From Ceriagrion tenellum (taxonomy: Eukaryota; Arthropoda; Insecta; Odonata; Coenagrionidae), in contig OY720639.1 in assembly GCA_963169105.1 (NCBI GenBank), forward strand, positions 52,867,848-52,931,847: 64,000 bases of DNA, read 5' to 3'. Positions 12,291 to 24,338 of this stretch are shown piece after piece. The notes under the pieces are model-generated. The model saw only the letters and a program-made list of their open reading frames with translations. It had not been told where the DNA came from and did no database searches. Position 1 is the first letter of the stretch. Every line of letters starts with the position of its first letter. A program made the position numbers and the translations under genes.

Positions 12291-12409
12291 TGTCCCGTGA
12301 ACCTCGTGGTGGTTTTCCGTCCCTGCCGGGTCAATGGTACTTATCCTTGAATTGTGAAGAGCCTTGTTCCTGTGTGCTAATCTGGCCTCCCACCTACAAC
12401 ATTACCTCC

Positions 12410-12560
12410 ACGGAGTTGGGCCGCACCTCTCTCCCGTGCGCGAGTCGACGCGTTGGCCAGATTTTTGGCGAAGAGAGCCCCGCCACCCTTAAAAAAGTGC
12501 CCGCATAAATTAAGCGCTCGAGCGTTTTCGGCGGCAGATGGCGCCACTTGTAATTCGAGA
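12410..12560. promoter_or_regulatory. CpG-rich islet (candidate regulatory element)
   Basis: CpG density rises sharply against the AT-rich surroundings (GTGCGCGAGTCGACGCG, AGCGCTCGAGCGTTTTCGGC). The islet contains a CTCF-like site and is followed by CT-rich sequence. It may be an insulator, enhancer or distal promoter. No TATA box or initiator could be assigned. Confidence 0.35.
12535..12547 (+). promoter_or_regulatory. CTCF core motif match
   Basis: CAGATGGCGCCAC fits the CTCF core YAGRKGGCRSY shared by insects and vertebrates. Its position inside a CpG-rich islet adds weight, but the call rests on a motif only. Confidence 0.4.
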
Positions 12561-13199
12561 TTTCGAGCTGGGGAGGGGGAGTAGGAATTCCTCTTCTCCG
12601 GTCTTTTCACCGACTCCTCCCCGTGTCAAAACCCCATCCTACTTCGTCTTCCACCTCACCCACACCCACCGTGGATTCCCACCGCCACCACCTATCGAAT
12701 GCATTCCCCACTCGGACGACCCGCTTGTTAAGGTGTGCGGTAGTAGTAAGAGTTTGACGCCAGTTTATTCCCGGGCGTTACAAATGAATGGGGATCGGTG
12801 GTAGTGGATCTCTTCTCTTTCTCTCTCACACACTCACACGTTCTCTCGTATCCCGTGCCTCGGGAATCACGGTCAAGTTTTCCGAGTGTTCCGAGGGAAA
12901 GGGTTGTGTGTGTTGGGATGGGGTGGGTTTAAAGAGTTTTAAGGGTGAGAGAGAGAAGAGATGGGGGAAATAAAAGGGGAGGAGAACAATGGGGAACCGT
13001 GCATTGTGAGAATGAGAGGCGATGTTCCGTTATTTGTTTTTCTTGTTTTTTCCCGCGTCATTTTTTTTTCCGCGTCATTTTTTTCTCACTTTTTCCAGAC
13101 GGCGGCGTCGTTGAAAGGGCTGTGCGATGTTCGAATTTCAGTATCGAATCGAAATATTAGTATCGCTTCTCAAATTATTCGATAAAATCCGCGATTGTC

Positions 13200-13660
13200 G
13201 TCGTCATCGGCGGCTTCTGTGATATATATTCGTTCGGACGCAACTCTCAGCTTTCTATTTATTGGTTTCCCTCAGTTCTCCACTTATTTCTGTTTACATC
13301 TTATCGCTATGTTCCTTCTAAAATCGAGTATTTTGACATGCGTCGTATCCCATCGTTTTGTTTTCCTCGTCAGTCCTTCCATTTGTTCCACTTTACGCTA
13401 TTGTTTTCAGGAGGCTGCAATGTTCTCAGTGTTTCCAATGATCGAAATATATTCATTGCGCAATTATACATGATATCACACATTAAGTGATATCGTATGA
13501 TGCGGAAAAATGTCTTCAATAAAGAAGAGAAGTATGAGGCGTGACCTGGTGGAATTTCAACGTAATGAACAATGAAATGGCAATGTCTGACTGTATAAAT
13601 AAATAAAATTAAATATAGTAATCTACCAGTAATATACCGCGACATATCTCTTATTTTGTT
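13200..13660. other. Non-coding stretch
   Basis: AT-rich with no gene recognised. A small palindromic pair GATATCAC/GTGATATC lies at about 13471-13493. Confidence 0.45.
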
Positions 13661-13688
13661 CCTGATGATGGTGTCGTACAACGAAACC
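13661..13688 (+). repeat. CCTGAWGA...GAAAC motif, copy 1
   Basis: CCTGATGATGG is followed after 11 bases by GAAACC. The motif recurs six times in the window with fixed order and nearly fixed spacing. CUGANGA plus GAAA are the two conserved core strands of hammerhead ribozymes, but the intervening sequence does not form a clean stem II here. It may be a decayed ribozyme of a retroelement. Confidence 0.5.
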
Positions 13689-14475
13689 GTATTCGCATTC
13701 AATTTATTTTTCTGCCATTTCTGTTCGTCATCCTCTTCTATAAATGGATAAAATTGTTACAAGTCAATGAATAGCATTGATTGCCCTGCGGAAGGTTTAC
13801 GACTAATCTGAGGCGTCTACAAACAATAATTCATAGTTTAACTATTTGACCAAAAACCCCCAAACAACGGGGAAGATTTAATACAGAGGCCAAAAAATAA
13901 AAAAGAATAATAATTTATGTGCTTCATTCTTTCTTCAGTCCACACCATCTTCGTTTAGCTAAATTTGGGATTTTATCAAAATTCGAAACGTGGAATGCTG
14001 AAGGCATTGAATGGCTACTCTGGAATTCTATTTCCAGTTCCATATCTGAAATTTATCCTCACTATATCGCAAAAAATTCTTGCGGTGGAGTCATGTACTT
14101 CCTATTATATTACATATCTCTCCAGTAGCAATTTCGTTACTACTCTTGTGGTATTTACCTGGGTAGTCATCCTTTATATATTAACGCGAAATTTATGAAA
14201 GACAGTAGTAAGTAGACTTCTGATGAAATCTTGGCGTGTCCTCATTATATATTTTATCATTTCAACTAGTTTCGCCACACCGTAGCATCTTGAGGGTGTA
14301 ACGTGTCATTTTTCTAAAGATGTAACCGTGCAAATAAGTTAGTTGAAGTATTAGCAATAAGTTCTGTGAATAATCACAAAGATACTAATGATAAGTTTTA
14401 TTGATGCATAATTGGATCTTGCTAAGTTTTTGCCCCAATCATCACTCACGTCGATACCGCTCGAGCTGGCGGCCA

Positions 14476-14590
14476 TATCAATATCTCAATGCGATATAAT
14501 ATTAGTGTCTGACATCTTTGTCTATGCGTGGCAATATCGCTCAGGCCCGGTGGAAGTGGGTGGCGGGAGAGAGGTCGGAGATATAAGTGA
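14476..14590 (+). repeat. TATCG-word repeat patch, copy 1
   Basis: It contains CATATCAATATCTCAATGCG and GCAATATCGCTCAGGCCC, then GATATAAG. The end aligns with CGATATCGCTCGGCCCC ... GTATAAG at 22821-22880. It borders a strand-biased tract. Confidence 0.45.
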
Positions 14591-14960
14591 GGAAGTTAGG
14601 TGCGGTTGGTAGAGTGGGACGGATAAGAACATGGGGTGTAGAGGGGTGGGCTCGTGAGAGAGAGAAAGAGATTTCACGATGGGAAGAGCCTCTGGTGGTG
14701 TGTGCGCGAACAAGTCGAGCAGTGACGGGGGGAGAGAGAGATGGAGGGGCACGAGAATGGAGAAATAAAGGCGGAAGTGGTGAAAATTGCCGGTTTTCCG
14801 TGGGGGAAGGAGAGCGTCTCCATTTTATTTCTCTTTTCCAAGTTTTTTTCGTATTATTTCGGTTTGGCTTCGTCCGCCACCGAGTGTGTGTGGAAATGCA
14901 CAGTGTGTGTGAGGCTTTGAGAATGGGAAAGCGGGGTGGGGGAAAGGAGGGAGGGTTATT
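14550..14960 (-). repeat. Purine-rich tract on + (pyrimidine-rich on -)
   Basis: Dense GA words including GAGAGAGAAAGAGA. The frames of 166-168 codons on both strands are low-complexity artefacts. Confidence 0.75.
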
Positions 14961-15099
14961 TTGCGAGGGAAATGCTGTGGAATGTTCACTTCCCATTATT
15001 TCCTCTCCCTCTCGCACTCTTTGTTGCTTTATCTTTTCCACAACCCTAGCGTTAATCTTTACGTTATTTTTTTCCTTCGTCCGGGTTTTTTAAAACCAA

Positions 15100-18000
15100 G
15101 TCGTCGGACGTGGTGAAATCAAGGAAGGACGGAAGTTCTCTTTTATTTTGAGAAAACATTTCCTTTTCCCTATTCCCTTCCGTCTCTCTTACCTCGATTG
15201 AAATGGAAAGATTTTTTTTATTTCAAAATTCGGAATTCGTCGTGATCTCTCAGTGATTGATGCCCTTGTATCCTGGGAAAGGGTTTTTTTTCCTGATATG
15301 CCCTTATGTTTAACGCTTGTCGTAAATTCAGAAAGAATAAGGATTGGACTTGAGCAGGTGATCTGATTGTTTGGTAGTTCGTTTGAAAGTTTTCTTGAAC
15401 CTACCACTATTCTTCGGTAGAAAACCATGAGGTTGGCAGCAAAGGAGGCGTCGGTATTCGGGTGACGTGAATTGTAGCGTGAGGAGTTATTATAAGAGAC
15501 GAAGCGTGATTGTCAGCTGGAGAAGGTGTGAGGCAGAATGCATGTTTTATCTATAGTCTGTTCGGATCATCGTATTCAACTCTTTTTGGCTACAAACACG
15601 GCATAGCACCCATAGATTTTAAGGCAGCACATTCACGGGCGCATTGGGCTATTATTTCGTTCGCGAAATAACGAAAAATGGCGTGCATTCCTGCTTTTAA
15701 TTTCGGCTCGTGCGACATGGTGTGGGTGTTGGTGAGTGGTCACTCTTTCGCAATGACCAATAGAGCTTGCGGTTTCAAATTTACCACGTTCGAGAAGGAA
15801 TATTGCATTCGAGATATTAACTTTGAGCTGTAACCGCAGTTGCACTTACCTTTACAGGAAATTTTAACTTTACGGAGTTATTCAGATTTAGAGTCATCAA
15901 TAGATTATTAGTAAATTCCTTTTTCAGGTTGTTTATTGGATACACTCTTGGTATGCACCTTTTATCAATTTGAGGTGTAAGTCGAGCGAAAATTATGTAG
16001 AAAAAGAGGTAGTTATGCAAGTGTGTCCATCCAGCTCTACTTAATGTACTTAATTATCTGTCATCAAAATATAAGCATTTCAGTGGCTTTTGACTTTAGC
16101 ACAACCTCATGATGACCGCTGTTTGCGTCCGAAGATATTTTCCTATTTTGCCTTAGATAGTACGTAAAAGTTTTGCCTGCTGAGGCAAAATTCCCGTGAT
16201 ACTCTTTGTTGTTCCACTAAGTGCTACCATTGGCATTGTATCACTATCAGTCACATTTTTCCCATAATCATGTTCTTGGATAATATCTCTTCGGTATATG
16301 TTGGCTGTTGATTCTTTGACATGATTGATTTGTCATGATTCACGTACTTAGGTCGCCGATGGCCTTTTTTATGTCGTTACGTCAATGGGCTTGATCATTC
16401 CTTGATATATTCACTTGGTTGGCCTCCTGTATGAAGTCATGGTAAGAGTATCCGCTGCCAACCTGAAAGTAGTTGCTTGTTGAATTTTCTTTTTAATTGA
16501 CTCTTCTCATTGAGTATTTACCTGTCGTGATCTTTGTACAGTTCACACTGGGTCTATAAAAGCTGTTATTCATATACTCTCCTGTGAGGAATTCTTTGCG
16601 AAGGGAACTGTCCGTTGCCTTTATACTTAACTGGCCTTGTCTCCTCGAGGTTGTCTTCTTACGGAAGTATTTAAGAGTTTCCTCTTGATAAAAGCATGTG
16701 GATATGTCCGGGGGAGTGAGTCTTAGAAACTCATATTTTTTCTGCTTCAGTCGTCCGTTCTACTTTTTATTTAAGATTCTCTTCGTGACTTACTAGCAGG
16801 TTTGGATGCTTATTGTCCTAATTTGAAAGCTAATATTTGTTCATGGTGTTAGTATCTTAAAAAATTACGTGTCTGACCTTTTAGTTTTGTTTCCTGCTCG
16901 AAGCAATAAATGTTTAACGGTTTTCATTGCTTTTTATAGTTTTGTCCCGTTGTTGATTACCTAAACTTTTGGTCTTTCTTTTTGCTTAAATGACGAGTGG
17001 GCATTTGAAACCGTTGTTACCGCGAAAGATTGTAATTATTCAGTCGAATCGCTTATGAATCTCCGGGTTGAGGTTCATTTCCCGCTAAATCAATCGTTTG
17101 CTCAATTGGTTATCATCACGGAGTGTTTCCGAGTTTCGGAAGGAAGCGGAACTAGTTCACTTTCCCTTCTTTACCGTGGTTGGCTGCCGATTCAGTGGAA
17201 GTGTTGGCTAGTGTTTTTATCGAGACCTCCTGTTTTTACATAATCAACTACTCCGTTTGGCGTGTTAATTGACGGTAGCTCGCCCGAATGAAATCTCGCG
17301 GTGTCGGCATTTTCCTAAGCTCATTTGCGCGTTTGAATCGTGTTCCTAATGCAGTTTTTCTTATTATGTTAAGCCTCTCTCCGAAAATTTAAATACGAAT
17401 CACATGAAAGGTGTGCGTTGACATTGGTGCATGATTACCTCCCGTCAATGAGATGTCGACTACTTATAACGGAAATCACATCGAATATCACTAATCCGTG
17501 GAATCAAGAAGCGTTCATATATTTACCTTTCCTCTGTGGACACGCTTTCATATCTGAGCGAAGGGAATGCATCAATCATTGGCATTGGCTTTCTTCTGGT
17601 AAAGGGCTTAGCATTTTACTTTTCCGTTTTGATTTTGGAAAATTAATGAGTAGCTTTATTATTGTGGGAATTGGGTGGACATCTCACCGTCGCCGTTTTA
17701 TTACTCTAGTCTAACACTTTAGTAATCCCAACACAAAATTTAAGTTCGTCCTAATTGGAAATTTTAAAAGATTCTGTTTTGCCTTACTTCGTTCATGTGA
17801 CGCTTTTTATTGATTTATTCTTACACTTAAGGAATTTTTGGTCGTTCAAATATTTGCAGTCAGGTATTTCTATCTTCAAAGAAATTGTTAATTTGATAGA
17901 TATTGTGCAGTTTCTGTTATTTCTATCGAAAATAATGCATGAAGACGCTTTACTGCTTCGTGCCACCTCTTGTTATATCTATCGAAGGCAAGAGTTTGCT

Positions 18001-18600
18001 ATTAATTTTTAATTCATTAATGACCTAGAAAAGTAAATGATAGTATTCTTCAGTCAGTTTTGATATTTCTCAAATTGTTTCTGGTTTGACAAGAGATTTT
18101 TGTCTTTAAAAGTAGAGAACACCCGTCGATATGTATGTTTTAAATAATAGATGTTTTCTTTAAGTAACTCATGAAGGAAAGTCTTTAGCTAAGCGTCGCT
18201 ATAGGTTTTTGGGTTACAGTAACCCATCTTTTGGTATGAGGAAATATTCCTTGTTATGCGAAGTAGTGCAGAGAGATGCGCTGGTACCTAATATTCTACT
18301 TTTTCACCCATTCACCCACCTATGTGCTTCATCACCTGGGAAACTGATCTTTGGGTGTGATGAAATAGGTTGTTAAATTTTTTATCTTTTTATCTCTCTT
18401 ATAATATCATATTTTATCACGTACTCTCTTTATTTTCTTTGTTTACATCCCCCAAAGCAAATCAGTTTCTAAAACAACCTGTCTCATCAACTTTCCGTCT
18501 AAAGGCTGACGTGTACCTGGGTGGTGTTCCTTTCACATATATGTGAACGTCTTATTCAGAATGGTTGAGGGAACTCCATAGCCATTTGGCTGGAGGCGAA
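15100..18600. other. Long AT-rich stretch without a recognised gene
   Basis: No exon-like frame, RNA gene or repeat copy could be supported. Plus frames at 17418-17714 and 17755-18012 have no recognisable motif. Confidence 0.4.
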
Positions 18601-18619
18601 AAAAGTTAATATTTTTCCC

Positions 18620-19030
18620 AGAATACCCCACATTTCTTCCTCTCTCCCTGCTATCGATGCTTTCTAACGTCTTGCCACACGGAGCGGTAGGTTTTTCTCC
18701 GGAACGAAAAGAAAGGCGAATGAAATTTTCTCTCCACCACCACAGCCCAACCCCACCCCCTGTTCCCGACTCTCTTTTCTCTTTGTAAGGAAGAAAGGAA
18801 CGAAGGCCTCCTTTCTCGGACTCCTTCACCAATCTCTCCCTCTCAATACTTGGATCTGTCTTTGTCTTCCTCGTTTTCCCGCCTCCATCGGCCTCCGACT
18901 CGGTGTCGTGAGCATTCAGGACGACGGTGGGGGGAAGAGGGCAGCAAGCGAGCGCCGAAACTCATGTAGGCATTAGGTCGCCTCGTGTTGTTGGTCGCTT
19001 CAGCGCACGCGGTAAATATGCGCAGTTATT
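18620..19030 (+). repeat. Pyrimidine-rich tract passing into a CpG-rich islet
   Basis: 18700-18900 is CT-rich. From about 18895 to 19020 the sequence becomes CpG-rich (AGCGAGCGCCGAAACTC, GCTTCAGCGCACGCGGTAAA). The islet could be promoter-like, but no transcript evidence can be read from sequence. Confidence 0.45.
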
Positions 19031-20150
19031 CTAGGCACGCCATCACGTGCCAGAACCACAGCCGAGGAGAGATCGTCCGCATCTTTTTTTTCCTCCTTAA
19101 GACTCTTTCGTGAAGCGGGGCAATTGATTCATAACTCAAGGAAGAAATACGATATAAACTTTTTTTTGACGGGTGGATACGGATGGAAACTATCAGTGAC
19201 TCCCTGGAAAAGAATCTCTTATTATTATTGTTGATTTTTTTCACCGTTCTAATCGATTAGATGAGTCCTTTTAGTCGTCTCGCATTAACTAATCCCTAAA
19301 GATGTTTCCCCGTTATGCCCTCTTTGGTAAAAATCGTTTCCGAAAGAGGGAGTGGTCATTTAGCTATTGTTGTTGCCGTCGGAGTCGCTTCTAGAGTCTC
19401 CTCTTCTACATAAACTTTCTCCATCAGGAGCTTTTATGTAGTCGAGATAATTAATTCGATAGTTGTAATTGTTGTGATCATCATCATAAGGTATCATTCG
19501 AAAGTGAGGTGTTTTGGAGTTCTCTTCTCCTTTCTCTTTTCAGTTCACTAATTTTATACCTGTTTAATATGTATAATTTCCTAATTTCCGATAATGTTGT
19601 CTTTCTCAGATAATTGTTCAAATTTGCTGTCCCTTTCATAATTATTTTCGAGAGATTGTTATGTCGCAAATAATGTGTAATTAGTTTGTCTCGTCTACTA
19701 CTCATAGTTTTTCTACTTCACAAATTTTAATTAGACTCAGGTCTTCCCTATGTTTTCGAAGTAGCTAAGAAAAGAACCTACTTTCCTGGAAATTAATTTC
19801 ATGTTTCATGCCGTATCCCACTTAAGTATCGGTGTACTCGAATCTTTTCTCGGACCGGACGAAGGTGACCGAATGGCGGGCATAGATAAAGGTTTAGTGC
19901 CTGCTACTGAGCTCACTCTTTAGTCACTTATCTCGGGATAAATATATGTGAAATTTGGGAATTATTGACGCGCCACCAATGGTTTAATTTCGCATTGTCC
20001 ATTACCGCGAAAGGCAAGAGGTCTGCCCGGGATATTAAAACGTTACCCGAAAGTCGGTTATAATTTACCAATGCTGGATGCGTCCTCGCTTCCAATTTTT
20101 TATTTAATAATTCCACCCTATCCCTCCTGAAATCGGTGGGTGAATCATTT
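19030..20150. other. Non-coding stretch
   Basis: Nothing recognised. AT-rich, with short chance frames only. Confidence 0.4.
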
Positions 20151-20151
20151 G

Positions 20152-20430
20152 TGAAGGCGACCTGCAACTGAGGTCCTTTGCACCGTAGACTTGTAGGTCG
20201 GTTAAAGAAGGGTAATTCGGGGGAATGGAGGAAGGGAAGTCTGACGCCGACTTTAGCCTACGCCAAGAAAAGTTCGAAAGGTCCACAGTAAGTACTATAT
20301 CCAAAATATTTAAAGTACTCTGCCCATTACTCCTGAGCAGGAATCAGTATGATAAAATATCCATCTGGATTCGAGCCCGTACCCTCGGGGTGGGATGCCA
20401 GTACCCTAATCACCTAGCCAATCTGGAACC
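20152..20430 (-). mobile_element. SINE-like repeat family copy B, with tRNA-like head
   Basis: The left part has GAAGGCGACCTGCAACTGAG, then GGAATGGAGGAAGG, CTGACGCCGACTTTAGCCTA and CGAAAGGTCCACAG, the shared body. The right end carries an antisense tRNA-like head at 20360-20430, whose B box reads as ACGGGCTCGAATCC on the minus strand. The order (head, body, tail) on the minus strand is that of a tRNA-derived SINE. Confidence 0.65.
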
Positions 20431-20482
20431 CTTAGTGGAAATTGTGAGGAGGGGATCATGTTGATTCGGTGGCTCGAATCAC

Positions 20483-20530
20483 GAAATTTTGTTACCCATT
20501 CCATGGTTCTGGGATCAAAACCGGGTATGA
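20483..20530 (-). mobile_element. tRNA-like SINE head (decayed)
   Basis: On the minus strand, CCGGTTTTGATCCCAGAACC resembles a T-arm and B-box region in which the B box has diverged. It is one of three heads within 400 bp. Confidence 0.35.
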
Positions 20531-20654
20531 GCGGACATTTTACATTGTTGTGATCCGGATTTGTATTTTGGGGACTCGAAAACGTATCATGAGAATATGA
20601 AGCCAATGCTCCGGCCCCAACACCAATTGAATCTCTGCCGGACAATTTCTTTTC

Positions 20655-20711
20655 GGGGACTGGGTGGTGGCTATTGCTTGGCCATCCCAAGGGTACGGAT
20701 TCGATTCCTGA
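20655..20711 (+). mobile_element. tRNA-like SINE head
   Basis: GGGGACTGGGTGGTGGCTAT resembles an A-box region, and GTACGGATTCGATTCCTG at the expected distance matches a B box (GGWTCGANNCC). It lacks a complete acceptor stem, so a functional tRNA is unlikely. Confidence 0.55.
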
Positions 20712-21289
20712 AATTGGCGGAGATTTTTCAACGGAATCACCATCGCTGCTTGGGTATCGTCAGGAGGCCTCGTTTTTATATAACTTTGGATCCTTAGGCG
20801 CTGGATTTCCTCTTTCTACCGTTCACCCTACGATCCGCAAGCAGTCCTTCCCAAGCCAACCCTCATACCACTTCTTTCTCACTTCGTTGGTTAATATGCA
20901 TAGACTGTCTCTGAAACCATTTTAGCCGTGATCCGCTGTCATTTCCATACTTTAGGATTGTTGCCAGGTATGACCAGGCTTTTAGTCTGATGCAGTTCTG
21001 GTGAGAAGGGGTTGCCGCATCCTTCCTAAATGGTTGTACCGTTTGCCTTTTTATTCTTTATTATATTCTTGTTAATTGAAAATAGATAAATTTTCTCTTA
21101 ACATTTCGGTCCTGATTCTATCTTGTGATGTGCCATCTTCGCCTGTTCTTAGGAATTCCATTTCAGCTGATGTTGTGCTCTATCTGTCTCTCTTAGAGAG
21201 AACCTGCGTCTCGCTAACACACTGTATTACAGGAAATGCTATTTTCCATTGGCAAAAATGATTTCGTTGTCGGTCGCCTCTCCCAAATA

Positions 21290-21900
21290 ACCATGCCGCC
21301 CAGTTTTCACCCTGCTCTGCCCTTTTTCCCGCGTCTCCCTCTCCTCCCTATTCCTTCCCGTTGCCGGCGTCCCTGCTTGCCTTCCCGAATATCCACAACC
21401 ACCACTCCTCCCCCCCTCCGTTATGCATGTTTAATCCCGAGTTCAGTGTCCGGGGCGGAAACATTGATTTCCAATGCGGCGGCAACTCCTTCGAAAAAGT
21501 TGAGAGAGAGCTAAATCGATTGGGGGCTGGATTTTCGGGGTACCACCCCCAGCAGCCCCTCACCCTCTCTCCTCTTTATATGGGCTGTGTGCGTACGGGG
21601 ACGTGGGGGTGGCGAGAAGAAGTGGGGGAGAAAGAGGGATATGGGCGAGTGGCAGGGGATGGTGGTGGTAGGGAGATGTGTGCGGAGGGATTGGGTGGTT
21701 CTGGAACGGAAGAAAATGGCGTTGTTTTGATTTGTAGCCCATCGTTAGAGGGATTCGGCTTCTCAGGGTCCGATGAAGGGGAATTGAAGGAGGCAAAGGG
21801 TAGGGGAGAGTTGGGGGTGAACGGAGTAGGGGAGGGAGGTTGGAGCTGAAGGATGTCGGGAAGGATTGGTTTGAAGGGGTTGGAGGAGTTAGGATGACGA
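21290..21900. repeat. CT tract followed by GA tract
   Basis: 21290-21420 is CT-rich on +, and 21575-21900 is strongly G/A-rich on +. The spurious frames of 120-162 codons in this block come from composition. Confidence 0.7.
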
Positions 21901-22605
21901 GGGTGTACTGAGGCCAAACGATATTCCAGTTTTAACATCGCTTAGCGATACCCGAGGTTTGTTCGGGAAAATAACGGTATTAGGTATGAAGCGCTCGATT
22001 TGGTAACAGTGAAATCCTCCTCCCATGCATGCCGCTAAGGTAAATGTCTATTTTACTTCCTGCTCTATTTTTTAACTTCCAACCGTTTTTTCTTTATTTT
22101 TAATACGCGCTCTTGTGATGTGCGTTGTTCAAGTGTGTCGTGTAAATGAACCAAAGAAAATGAGAGCAGCGCAATGGGATCAAGTTTTGCGTCGGAGTTG
22201 GTGAAAATGCGGCGGAAACATTTCAAAAGATAACGCAATATATGTAGAGCACACTTCTATCGAAAATTGAAGCTCTATGATGGCACTATGTCTTTTTAGA
22301 GGGCCATGGAACCGTTCAAAATTAACCCTGGAATTACTTGGTTTGGGGATGACAAATTTTTGGGCTCTGCAATGTTAGAATATGAAAAATTAATTGGCGA
22401 TATAAATTTTGTATCGAAAGAGACGCAATGTGTCGCACATCTGCTAACATTGCATGATATGATATTGGGTGTCTCTTGGTTTCGCTCTTGTAGTGACGTG
22501 AGTGTTAACGGCCTATTACTGCTAGAATTAATAATACTTGATCTTGGCGTGGTTAGTGTGCCCTATATTCGTGAATGTATTCGAGTAAGGCGTTGTAAGT
22601 GATTA

Positions 22606-22880
22606 CGTAGAGCATCGCATCGTTTTGCATCGTATTACCTAAAATGGGCGCATTTAATGTTATTAGATTACTTTTCATATTTCAACGCATCTAATTATAT
22701 TTCACACATATTGTCATCACATCGTGCATCGCATTATATCGCATATCATATCGGGGTTCTTCTTATATCCTGGATGGCTGATACTGCAGCATAATATGCC
22801 CGGCGTATCGCACATCGTTGTCGATATCGCTCGGCCCCACTGAGTGTTGGTGTAGAGGGTGACTGAAGGGCGCGTATAAG
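22606..22880. repeat. TATCG-word repeat patch, copy 2
   Basis: Repeated words GCATCGCATCG, TTGCATCGTATTA, GCATCGCATTATATCGCATA and CGTATCGCACATCG make an irregular short-period repeat. It ends in the CGATATCGCTCGGCCCC ... TATAAG segment shared with copy 1, and a CT tract follows. Confidence 0.6.
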
Positions 22881-22904
22881 AACCTCACTTTAGGGCTCGG
22901 CCAT

Positions 22905-23400
22905 CTTTATCCCCCTCCCTCTATCCCCTCGCCAAATATTCCATCCATCCTCCGGGAGAGGGGGATCGAGGAAAGAAAGAAAAGGGACGGGAGAATATTT
23001 TCCCCCATTAAAAAAATTATAAAAGACTGGTCCTCATCGGAGATAAAAAAATATTTGTCGAAAGTGCCCCAAGAAGGGTCCTCCTCCTCCACCTCATATT
23101 CCCCTCATCCCTCGAACACACTTAGTTTTCCTTCTGTCTCTTACGCTCTCTCTTTAAGTCCTTATCTCACGGAGACTCTTTGGCGGCAAGAGAGGTGTTG
23201 CTTCCCCCTTGCCACTCTGCTATTTTCAAAGTCTCCCCTCCGTTTATGTCCTCCACATTGTCGACCTTCCCATCCTACCCCTGGGCTTTCTTTCGTCTTC
23301 TCCTTCTTTCCCAGTCTCCAACTCTTGGCCGCCCTTTAGTCTTTCTCTTCTGTCTGTCTCCAATCTCTCCTCCAAATCCTGGCCCTTCCTGATTCCTCAC
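22905..23400 (+). repeat. Pyrimidine-rich tract
   Basis: About 500 bp biased to C and T on +, with a short purine-rich stretch near 22960-23000. Confidence 0.75.
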
Positions 23401-23539
23401 AAGTCCTACCATATTAATTCATTCGAGTGTTCTACCAGCTGATCAGTAGGTTTTTGGACAAGTTTTATCCTTCCGACACATCGTTCCGTTATGGCTCCTA
23501 TGGATGACCCGCCATTAGATCCCTCTTGAATTCCTTATA

Positions 23540-23760
23540 TCGTCTCCCTCTTCTAATTTCGTCCAGGATTCCTATCCTCCTCCCCATTGTTCTCTCTTAC
23601 TCTCTTCAACATTCCCTCTCCTTTCAAAGCGTTCTCCATCCATCTCTTGTGCCTTTTTCAAACCTCCGCCCCTAGTTCTCTTTCCTCTCCAGCCATATTC
23701 TTAATCCTCTCGCTGCCCATCTCACTGTCTCCGTCTTCTCTTAATCCACATCTCAAAGGC
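23540..23760 (+). repeat. Pyrimidine-rich tract upstream of a LINE fragment
   Basis: CT-rich. It leads without a clear boundary towards the reverse-transcriptase remnant at about 23895. Confidence 0.65.
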
Positions 23761-23894
23761 CTCGAGTCAACGTGTATCCTTCGCAATGTCCAAGTCTCCG
23801 ACCCTTACAGCGCCACGCTCCATGTCACAGTTTTCTCCCGTCTTTTCTTTACTTCTCTCTTTGGTACCCCTCCTTCATCAATTCCCCACCTTTT

Positions 23895-24338
23895 GAAAAT
23901 AAGCAAACCATATCTAATTAATCATGGCCGGAAAATAAAGTGCCACAAAACTGAGAAATAGACCATGTCATCCCAATCTTGAAGAGCGGGGACAAACGAG
24001 ATCGAGGAAGCTACCAGCTAATACTTTTACGTCTCGGAATGTTGAATCAGTCGCGTGGAATAAATAACGAAGTTGTTCAATGTATGCTTGGATTTCTGAC
24101 TACTAAAGAAAAAATTGTGATCGAGGAATGCTTGTCCATCATGATTAGGGTGACTTCCTATATCCATCTTGATCAGCCCCCGTTAGTCTTCATTTATATG
24201 AACGATACCAATTACAGAATCACCAGCACATTTAGATTAATTGCTGAAATGCAAAAAATTTTTTTCGAGATGACGAGCACTCTCAAGATAAACGTTTGGA
24301 AAATGTCAATCCTTCGAGTGCTGAAAGAGGTTTCCTGA
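23895..24338 (+). pseudogene. Decayed LINE reverse-transcriptase fragment
   Basis: From 23955 a frame stays open to the stop at 24336-24338. It reads HVIPILKSGDKRDRGSYQ near its start, matching the PIxKxGDxxDxxNYRPISLL block of non-LTR retrotransposon reverse transcriptases. Further on, PPLVFIYMNDTNYRI (from 24177) matches the GPLLFLIYINDLP block, and STFRLIAEM matches STxRLFADD. The catalytic Asp pair of that last block is replaced by Glu-Met. Only about 50 residues separate the first two blocks, well short of the usual span, which implies an internal deletion. A likely upstream part (LLKISKPYLINHGRKIK, about 23893-23943) is in another frame, so there is also a frameshift. It cannot be active. 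The clade (Jockey-like or other) is not resolved. Confidence 0.75.
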
